In this document: piece by piece, positions 9,613 through 15,195 of the stretch
Layout of the letters: every line of letters begins with the position of its first letter
How positions within the stretch are numbered: the stretch's first letter is position 1
The notes under the pieces: generated by a model
The model's database searches: none
What the model was told of the DNA's origin: nothing
The model's input: only the letters and a program-made list of their open reading frames with translations
Assembly (NCBI GenBank): GCA_028565635.1
Contig: JAOXYB010028711.1
Coordinates: 1-15,195 of the forward strand
DNA from: Phoronis ovalis
Taxonomy: Eukaryota; Phoronida; Phoronidae
DNA: 15,195 nucleotides
Direction: 5' to 3'
Program-made: the position numbers and the translations under genes

Positions 9613-9807
9613 ACTGAATGTTTTAAGGAATGTTCGATATGTTTCTATAGAAATAATAGCAGATTTATTGAACCTCTGGAGAATTCCTTTGATTGCATTC
9701 CATTTTGCGAAGGTGGTCGACGAATTAAAATCAGAGCAAAATATGCTAAATTAAAGATACTTATTAGGTCTACAGTAATTTCAAGTTCACGTGCTCTTCT
9801 GAATTAG
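9613..9807 (+). pseudogene. Possible diverged, inverted copy of the coiled-coil module in intron 1
   Basis: The plus-strand frame ends RRIKIRAKYAKLKILIRSTV followed by a short tail and TAG at 9805-9807. This aligns with KNFEIFRRYGRLKGMIKRTV of exon 4 with 7 of 20 identical and several K/R swaps. Just upstream, IEPLENSFD resembles VERLANEYE if about five residues (CIPFC) are inserted. The frame is open back past 9595 and Cys-rich where module A has Trp, Tyr and Ser. I see no good splice acceptor. It is either an old inverted duplicate or chance similarity in Lys/Ile-rich sequence. Confidence 0.28.
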
Positions 9808-9851
9808 TTAACACGGATAAAAGTAGTAAGCAAGAATAAGTATATCTGCTC

Positions 9852-9914
9852 GAATCAACCTTTGCCAGTACCTTACAGACTGCTTATGTAATCAACCTTT
9901 GTCAGTACCGTACA
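9852..9914. repeat. Short tandem duplication, 37 bp period
   Basis: AATCAACCTTTGCCAGTACC at 9853 is repeated as AATCAACCTTTGTCAGTACC 37 bases later, and both are followed by a TACA. A smaller echo follows: GACCACTGCC at 9919 and again at 9934. The patch is GC-richer than its flanks and adjoins the plus-strand frame starting at 9966. Confidence 0.5.
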
Positions 9915-9965
9915 CTGAGACCACTGCCAGGCTGGACCACTGCCTATATATATGCAAGTTTGAAG

Positions 9966-10130
9966 ATGTTTCGAAGATCTATTCGCGGCGCTGTTAAATG
10001 TAGAGACCGAACTAGAAGCGAAATGATAAAATGGAACGAAAATGCATGTATATATATTATAAGCTTAGCTCCTGTGAGAATGCTGATGACCAAAACTAAT
10101 TTGCGTTTTAGTACATCACATATACGATGA
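9966..10130 (+). pseudogene. 54-codon frame with weak resemblance to a LINE reverse transcriptase tail
   Basis: The frame starts MFRRSIRGAVKCRDRTRSEM and ends at TGA 10128-10130. The pattern RRSxRxxxxxRDRxRxExI recalls the region near the C-terminus of RTE/jockey-like LINE proteins (an 'RR-S ... RDR-RNE-I' string), but nothing after it supports this. It also lies in intron 1 next to a short tandem duplication. I consider it a possible retrotransposon scrap with low confidence. Confidence 0.15.
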
Positions 10131-12110
10131 TTACATATGACATTTCGTACTTCAAACCCGACTTCAAACTGTTTTGTATCTTCTAATTAAGGACTTATCT
10201 AGTCAGCTTCAAATCCTCAAGTCTCTCAAGACCAGAATACTAGCATCCGCAAAATCAACTAATTATTCTTACGTTATCCATGTATAATTTATGCAAAATT
10301 AATTAAACTTCAACATTTAATCTTTATAACCTTAGTCGATATTATTGACAGCGGAAGTTTTGTAATTATTGCTGTGATATCATCACGAAAAGCAATCGAC
10401 GTAGCTTGATGTAAGTGAATAGTTAACGTCCCGTAGTTAACGTACTCCGCTGGTAGCAACGATTTAAAATCGGATTTATACTTATAAAAATAAAATACTA
10501 GCCAGGTATATACCGGTGGGAGCCTAACTATCACAAAGTAATATCGCGAGAGACACGTCTTTTGATTTTGAGCAATAACAATGATTTTTCTAGTTCATGT
10601 AGTAAGACACAAGCGCCCGTTAGCGTTACAAGAATCGGCCAGTTTTATACTGCTTTAGTCTGCTATTATACCATACCGTAATAGTAAGTTTACGCAAATA
10701 TCGATTTCAAATGTATACGAGTTGATCTCTTTCAGTTAAATCTCGAATATAACTCCTATATGTCTCACCCAATTTCCGTTATGTCACAACTGATTTCTAC
10801 ATTTTCGAATTTATTTGCTTTTTTATTGTAACCAACGAATGCCTTCATGATTAATGACACGAGAATTTTGCACGTACTGAGATATCGGTGCATAGGATAT
10901 CATATGCAGCTTTATTTGTGACACATAATACAACATTTCGTATAGAAACTTACTCAAAACTGCTTGATTTTTTTATTTAAAATAATTTCAAAAAAAATTA
11001 TAGTTTTTTAATTATGATATTATTTGCCAGAAAACAAAACGTTTTGAAAACAAGTATAGATTTTTATTCGGTTCGTATGTTTATAATTAGAAACAAATGT
11101 AATCTATGATGCGAATTATTTTGTCTTTGCCTAATTACAAACTAGATTACATATTTTATAACACCTGACAACAAAACTAGTTAATACAAATTTGTTATGC
11201 ACTAGAGTTTTCCTAGGAAATGAATGACGCCGTAAAAGTTTCTGAAGCGTTTCCTGTTACACATTGAATATTAGCTAATTATTTTAGATTTACCTGAAGT
11301 TTCAGAGCATGTAAATATTCTCGTGCACATTATTACATTCGTTTATCATTACTACAATAAGAAACGCAAACTATTATGGACAGATAAATTAGTTTAAAAA
11401 AATGTAAAACCATGAAAATGAAAAGGTTAGCTGCAACATATAATTGATGAGTGTATATAACGTATTTCCATGTTGAAGGTTATACATGCGCAAAATTAAG
11501 ATATCTGACAGAATCCAACAAAATAAACAATATGGTATATGGTATATAGCGCCATGCATATATGCTACACAGTCTGGTGCCTTGTAAGCAACTTGTGACT
11601 GAATACGGTTATTGTTAAATGTTCTTTGTTTAATACATGTCAAATAAATTAAAAAATGATCTATCTATATCAAATGTATGAGTTTAATTAATTATTGTTT
11701 ATTTCCATTTGTTAACAAACATGAAACATTAATTACAGTTCGATACAGTTAACTTCTACTTGTTAACTTTTAACCTGTTAATTTTAGTTACCTGTCCTCC
11801 CACTGTCCATATGTTACTCAGTTTACAAGGAGTGACGCCCTTCTTGTTTTGTGCACGTGTCACGAAAGAATACCTTATAGTAAGTTTCTACATAAATTTG
11901 TAATCGACACGCCACCAATTCTTATGCAGTCGTGATGTGTCTGACTTATTAGGATTTTGCACTACGGCTCTTTTCAGTATTTTAAAAATACTACTTCTAT
12001 TTTAAAAAAAATACTTTTTGTGTGTACATCGCCTCATATAACAACTTAACTGTAATTCATATTAGCTGAATAATCCCGGACGAATGAACTCTGTTTTGAC
12101 CAACGTAGGA

Positions 12111-12137
12111 TATATAAAACTCTTAGAGTTTTATATA
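12111..12137. repeat. Perfect 13 bp hairpin
   Basis: TATATAAAACTCT and AGAGTTTTATATA flank a single T. The symmetry continues imperfectly outward (CCAACGTAGGA against CCTAGGACCAA) for another dozen bases on each side. It lies in intron 1 of the minus-strand gene and encodes nothing recognisable. Confidence 0.6.
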
Positions 12138-12319
12138 ACCTAGGACCAACTAATACGTTTCTGGTTATCTCAGTATTGCGTATTATCACAGCAAAATCAT
12201 CAAAACAGCTTTGTAAATTTTCCCCTACTTTGAAAACAATAATAGCATGCAAGTTACCATTTCCTATCATCTTGCACAGTTTTTGTTTTTAAATCTACTA
12301 AAATTTCAGCAATAACCAT

Positions 12320-12600
12320 TATAAAACCCGAGAGAAATCAACAAAGCCACCACCAAAATCAAACAATGCCATACCATACCTAAAGACCATATCCAGAGCA
12401 ACCACAGATACCAGGCCGGTTAATCCACCCGCACTCATTCTTGCTTTCTAAAATCTACAGTTAAAATACCGCACCGACGCAACTGCTATAAATGAGAAAA
12501 ATCAGACACCCACCCACCCATCCACCACCAGCAACTCTGTGACATTTGTCCAAAACACCGAAACAAAACGCAATATCCACCAACATACAGAGACATTTGT
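12320..12600. other. Strand-asymmetric A/C-rich (sense G/T-rich) stretch in the 5' part of intron 1
   Basis: The plus strand is unusually rich in CCA, CAA and CCC triplets, so the transcribed sense strand is G/T-rich. It includes three GGG runs separated by single T bases preceded by GG pairs (12509-12530). GACATTTGTCCA occurs twice, at 12541 and 12592. The composition contrasts with the balanced AT-rich flanks. Confidence 0.5.
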
Positions 12601-12615
12601 CCAGAATTTTTATAC

Positions 12616-12724
12616 CTTTGAAATCTAATTCTTCATATTTGTATGGATCCTCAAAATCTTCTCCACGAAACTTCGCCAAAATGTCTCGCCATTGTTTTGT
12701 CACATAGGAACAGAAACTGTCCAT
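12616..12724 (-). CDS. Coding exon 1 (start codon, N-terminal 36 residues)
   Basis: The frame begins MDSFCSYVTKQWRDIL and ends with the acidic, aromatic stretch EDPYKYEELDFK. The ATG at 12724 is chosen because an in-frame TGA lies six bases upstream and its context is good, with G at -3 and G at +4. The exon ends in phase 1 at a donor reading AAAG|GTATAA. Its single spare G joins the GA of exon 2 to make Gly37. The first half could form an amphipathic helix (Trp12, Ile15, Leu16, Phe19). There is no signal peptide. Read past the donor, the frame turns into a low-complexity Gly/Val/Cys run, which fits intron. The exon is assigned to this gene through matching intron phase and the lack of any competing frame, so it is less secure than exons 3 to 5. 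Confidence 0.55.
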
Positions 12725-12810
12725 CACTCATCTGCTTGAATAAGGAACAATCATAGTATTTAATGCTAACAATTAACAAGGATCTAATATTTAAACATTT
12801 GTACATCTTG

Positions 12811-12816
12811 TTTATA
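12811..12816 (-). promoter_or_regulatory. TATA-box-like element upstream of exon 1
   Basis: The minus strand reads GGCATATAAACAAG here, with TATAAA 87 bases before the proposed start codon. A start site about 30 bases downstream would leave a 5' untranslated leader of roughly 55-65 nt with no intervening ATG in strong context. TATA-like strings are common in DNA this AT-rich, so the support is position rather than sequence rarity. Confidence 0.3.
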
Positions 12817-14362
12817 TGCCGTCATGTGTTGATGGCAAAGTCGTGTGAATTCATAAAGATAAATTACATTTTTAAGAGGTTACTAATCTTCATTAAAACG
12901 GAACTGTTGCTATACTTTTTCTGTCCGTGCATTATGGATTTTATTAAATATTACTAACAATACCCTGTGAAATATGGAACTAAATATATACTATGTGTTT
13001 CAGGGGTTTCTGTGCATGTATTATATCTAAAAGGCCATCATAATTATCGTGCATGTGGCTACATCAATGTCTCTATCGCTATCAATTTTTATTTGTACTG
13101 TTATTAAATCAAAAGCGATTTGCATTCTAATATTTCGATCACCTTATGGTTTTGTATTTATTTTGCCTAAAAAGAATCTTGTTAATTTTTTTTATGAGTT
13201 TTTATATTAATCTATATAAAATATCTAGACCTGTTATAATAGTTTGATCACGCCCGTAAAAACTGGATGACATTTAATAGATTTGAGGAACGCAAAAAAC
13301 TAATGTGTTCCAGTATTATTTGCGACAATGAAATGGTATATATTAATAATCAAATTCTCTACAAAAAAATGTTGCACGTAAATACGTGGGTCTAAGACAG
13401 ATTGTGTTGTCAGCACGTTATTATAAAAGTATAATTTCTCACAGTTTGTTTCCATTTGTTTATGCTCTGTGTAAATGTAAAGTAATAAAGTTATAACATC
13501 ATGAAAAATAACGAGACGCTAACAAATTTAGTTTTGATGCTAAATTAAATATTTTAACAATTCGATACAAAACAGTTAATATTTAACTTATGTCATCCTT
13601 ACCTGGGTCTACCAATCACACTGTCATAAGATACTGTTACAATATGGAAAATATGGTATATGTAGTGTATATTTAAATCGCCCACTATTGAAAACCATTT
13701 ATCGGATACTGTGCGTTACAGTTATTCTAGGTAGATTTGGGAGTTATCTGAATTTTTTGCAATTATTTTCAACAATTCTTCACATCATTTTGCATGGTAT
13801 ATTCTTATCATAAGTTGATTATAATTCTATCAGTAAAATATTTTAGGAAAATAGAGGCGTCCAGGGTGTTAAAGTATAGATTATCTGTTCTGGTGATGGA
13901 CGGAAGATTTATAATCATTAGATAGCCAATCAATCTGCTAATTGGATCTTAGCAGAAAAGGATCAATGTTTCATTAACGTTATTTTTTTAATTAATAAGA
14001 GACACAAGTGATTTGTTATGTGTGTTGACGTATTCTAATAAGTGCTAATTTCTTCCTGATGAAAATAATTACCACATGTAATTTGCCGAAAGCAGTGTAA
14101 TGCAAGATGTGTTATTGAAAAAATGATTTTGTTGTTTGAGAAGTTTTAATATTATTATTTCTTTTAACATTTTGTTTCTTAGCCAGGCAACTTGAACATC
14201 GTATCAATCTAATTGACTGTGAAAATTAATTTTGTCAAAGTTCATTTCGAAATTTGTCTTACACTAAAATGGAGGTGATTCACTATATAGTACACAAACA
14301 TTAAAAACTAACAGTGTTCATTAATAATAAAACATAGTAAACGATGTAGTAAATATTGAATT

Positions 14363-14370
14363 TGACGTCA
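14363..14370. promoter_or_regulatory. Third TGACGTCA (CRE-like) site
   Basis: A perfect 8 bp TGACGTCA in the context GAATTTGACGTCATGC lies about 145 bases left of the palindrome. Three exact copies in under 200 bases of AT-rich DNA is more than expected by chance. They lie 1.6-1.8 kb upstream of the minus-strand start codon. A regulatory role is inferred only from the motif. Confidence 0.3.
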
Positions 14371-14505
14371 TGCTTTAACAATATTTGTTACACTTCATGA
14401 AATCTTTAGAAGAAAGCGACTAAGCAAAAAATTTAATAAAATCAAAACGTGATGTCCATATTAGATTTTCTTGAATAAGGCTATAAAGTCACGTTTTGAA
14501 AGGTA

Positions 14506-14555
14506 ATTGACGTCAAATTTATATTTTAATATTAAAACATAAATTTGACGTCAAT
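14506..14555. repeat. Near-perfect 50 bp palindrome containing two TGACGTCA sites
   Basis: The left arm 14506-14530 (ATTGACGTCAAATTTATATT and five more bases) and the right arm 14531-14555 are reverse complements over 25 bp with one mismatch and no spacer. Each arm has one TGACGTCA, the consensus CREB/ATF binding site (14508-14515 and 14546-14553). A second, outer inverted pair, TCAAAACGTGA (14442-14452) and TCACGTTTTGA (14489-14499), lies directly to the left. Confidence 0.65.
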
Positions 14556-14915
14556 AAAATATTATAACAAAACATTTAAAGTAATTTGATTAAAAATAAA
14601 CCAAACTTAGGTAATCCTAAGAACTAGTTCACCGACATTTTGAATGTGTTTTGTCATGATAAGAAACGATGAGCTAGATGAGGTTTCGGTAATGACAGAC
14701 AATTTACCGGAACGACTGCAGAGGAGATTAACACAGATACATGTTTTAACTGTAACATAGGCTCTTCGTCATATCATCTAAAAATACAAACTAATTTAGT
14801 AATTGAACAGATTAGATTATTAATTAAAGAGATTTAGATCATTATAAAATAATACAACTATAAACCGTAAGTAAACGTGTATAATTTAGGTGCACTCATG
14901 TAATCACCATGCACC

Positions 14916-14996
14916 ATGTCTACGGTCGTATTGCGAATGTTGGCCGTTTTCTATTACTGTATCACCTTAATGCCGAATGTTCCTTGTGTTTCATAA
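14916..14996 (+). CDS. Very short frame resembling a signal peptide (doubtful)
   Basis: An ATG with A at -3 opens a 26-residue frame, MSTVVLRMLAVFYYCITLMP and six more, ending in TAA. It has the basic-then-hydrophobic layout of a secretory signal, and a first exon of a secreted protein could look like this. I see no convincing splice donor at its end. It is also only about 75 bp from the LINE fragment and may simply be transposon-derived sequence. Confidence 0.1.
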   Translation: MSTVVLRMLAVFYYCITLMPNVPCVS

Positions 14997-15069
14997 CGGA
15001 GATGACATCATGTTTTAAAAACTAGCACTAAGCACCCAACAATCCCAATCTTTTCTTTATTGATCCTGA

Positions 15070-15195
15070 TTACTTTATGCTAAATCCAGTGAAAAGCAAG
15101 CTTTCCCCGCAAGCGAACCTTCTTTGCACCATTTCAAGTTTGTAGATGTGTCTTTCTGTGTAGGGATCGAAAACACACGAACTGTACTCAAGCAG
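15070..15195 (-). pseudogene. LINE-type retrotransposon reverse transcriptase, C-terminal fragment
   Basis: Reading leftward from the window edge, the minus strand encodes LLEYSSCVFDPYTERHIYKL followed by EMVQRRFACG. This is the characteristic stretch found after the catalytic palm in non-LTR (LINE, jockey/CR1-like) reverse transcriptases, where family members read roughly 'hLEYxxxVWDPxxxxxIxxLExVQRRAAR'. After RRF the similarity stops, and the frame ends at a TAA at 15072-15070 without the usual C-terminal part. This copy is therefore truncated or decayed at its 3' end. Its 5' portion, including the catalytic residues, lies beyond the right edge and cannot be judged. It is convergent with nothing and unrelated to the split gene; it is mobile-element debris. 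Confidence 0.7.

Larger units (their letters stand above)
8805..12615 (-). other. Intron 1 (about 3.8 kb)
   Basis: The intron is bounded by AAAG|GTATAA at the exon 1 side and TTTCTAG|GA at the exon 2 side; both are phase 1. It is mostly featureless AT-rich sequence. It holds a sense-strand G/T-rich stretch close to the donor (about 12320-12600), a 27 bp hairpin (12111-12137), a 37 bp spaced duplication (9852-9914), a 54-codon plus-strand frame (9966-10130) and a possible inverted coiled-coil module (about 9613-9807). The minus-strand open stretches at 10310-10534, 11389-11643 and 12046-12270 show no recognisable domain and I treat them as chance. An intron of this size could hide a small exon that I have missed. 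Confidence 0.45.
3408..12724 (-). other. Split gene model: unknown single-pass membrane protein with two coiled-coil modules (5 coding exons)
   Basis: Joining 12724-12616, 8804-8607, 7291-7124, 6690-6331 and 3610-3408 gives 1038 nt, which is 345 residues plus stop, with no internal stop. Every junction is phase 1. Introns are about 3811, 1315, 433 and 2720 nt. The predicted layout is N-terminal head (1-36), hydrophilic linker (37-138), one transmembrane helix (about 139-157), coiled-coil module A (about 176-228), a linker (229-278) and coiled-coil module B (about 288-339). The Lys-Lys pair just before the helix suggests the N-terminus is cytosolic and the coiled coils lumenal or extracellular (a type II signal anchor); this is inference. 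I do not recognise the family and assign no function. The exon 3/4 junction is the firmest. The weakest points are the 3' end of exon 2 and whether exon 1 belongs to the same gene. Confidence 0.55.
12820..15060. other. Non-coding region upstream of the split gene
   Basis: The region is AT-rich with no recognised gene on either strand apart from the CRE-like palindrome area and a 26-residue plus-strand frame at 14916-14996. The 64-codon plus-strand frame at 12763-12957 is Ile/Leu/Phe-rich, has no recognisable motif and overlaps the presumed promoter, so I treat it as chance. The gene's promoter and enhancers should lie here. Confidence 0.4.

Noticed and set aside
10310-10534. 74-codon minus-strand frame in intron 1
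   Set aside because: Somewhat GC-richer and open, but with no motif and no phase 1 splice pair that would join it to exons 1 and 2.
12763-12957. 64-codon plus-strand Ile/Leu/Phe-rich frame
   Set aside because: Composition typical of random AT-rich DNA; it overlaps the presumed promoter of the minus-strand gene.
1-15195. CRISPR array, bacterial operon or phage-like system
   Set aside because: No regularly spaced direct repeats with unique spacers, no ribosome-binding sites, and the gene is intron-split; the window is eukaryotic.

Overview
The window looks like AT-rich animal nuclear DNA, most likely from an invertebrate. It has no dense bacterial-style reading frames. Short open frames are bounded by canonical AG/GT splice signals with pyrimidine tracts, separated by introns of 0.4 to 3.8 kb, and old transposon debris surrounds them. 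A bivalve or another marine invertebrate is my guess from the low GC, intron sizes and repeat style; nothing in the window fixes the taxon.

The main content is one split gene on the minus strand, running right to left from about 12.72 kb to 3.41 kb. I reconstruct five coding exons: 12724-12616, 8804-8607 (3' edge uncertain), 7291-7124, 6690-6331 and 3610-3408. All four inferred introns are phase 1, and the joined frame is open for 345 residues. The product would have a short acidic/aromatic N-terminus, two Ser/Lys/Gly-rich hydrophilic segments, one membrane-spanning helix encoded wholly by exon 3, and two homologous coiled-coil modules in exons 4 and 5. I do not recognise the family. A TATA-like box lies 87 bases before the ATG, and an ATTAAA polyadenylation signal follows the stop by about 25 bases.

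The coiled-coil module seems to have multiplied locally. A degraded same-strand copy lies in intron 4 (4184-4084), and a possible diverged inverted copy lies on the plus strand in intron 1 (about 9613-9807). The exons are symmetric, so skipping the membrane exon would keep frame and could give a soluble form.

Region by region: 1-3.36 kb is non-coding and holds a TTCGTACA-rich patch, a probable old repeat with GGGTATGTTTTTTGCCAT units (1010-1330), a MITE-like element with terminal inverted repeats and an internal array of about 30 bp units (1951-2382), and a doubtful terminal-exon-like frame at 2618-2764. The gene fills 3.4-12.8 kb. From 12.8-15.05 kb is non-coding, with a near-perfect 50 bp palindrome carrying two TGACGTCA sites and a third site nearby. 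The right edge (15195-15070, minus strand) carries a recognisable C-terminal fragment of a LINE-type reverse transcriptase that continues beyond the window.
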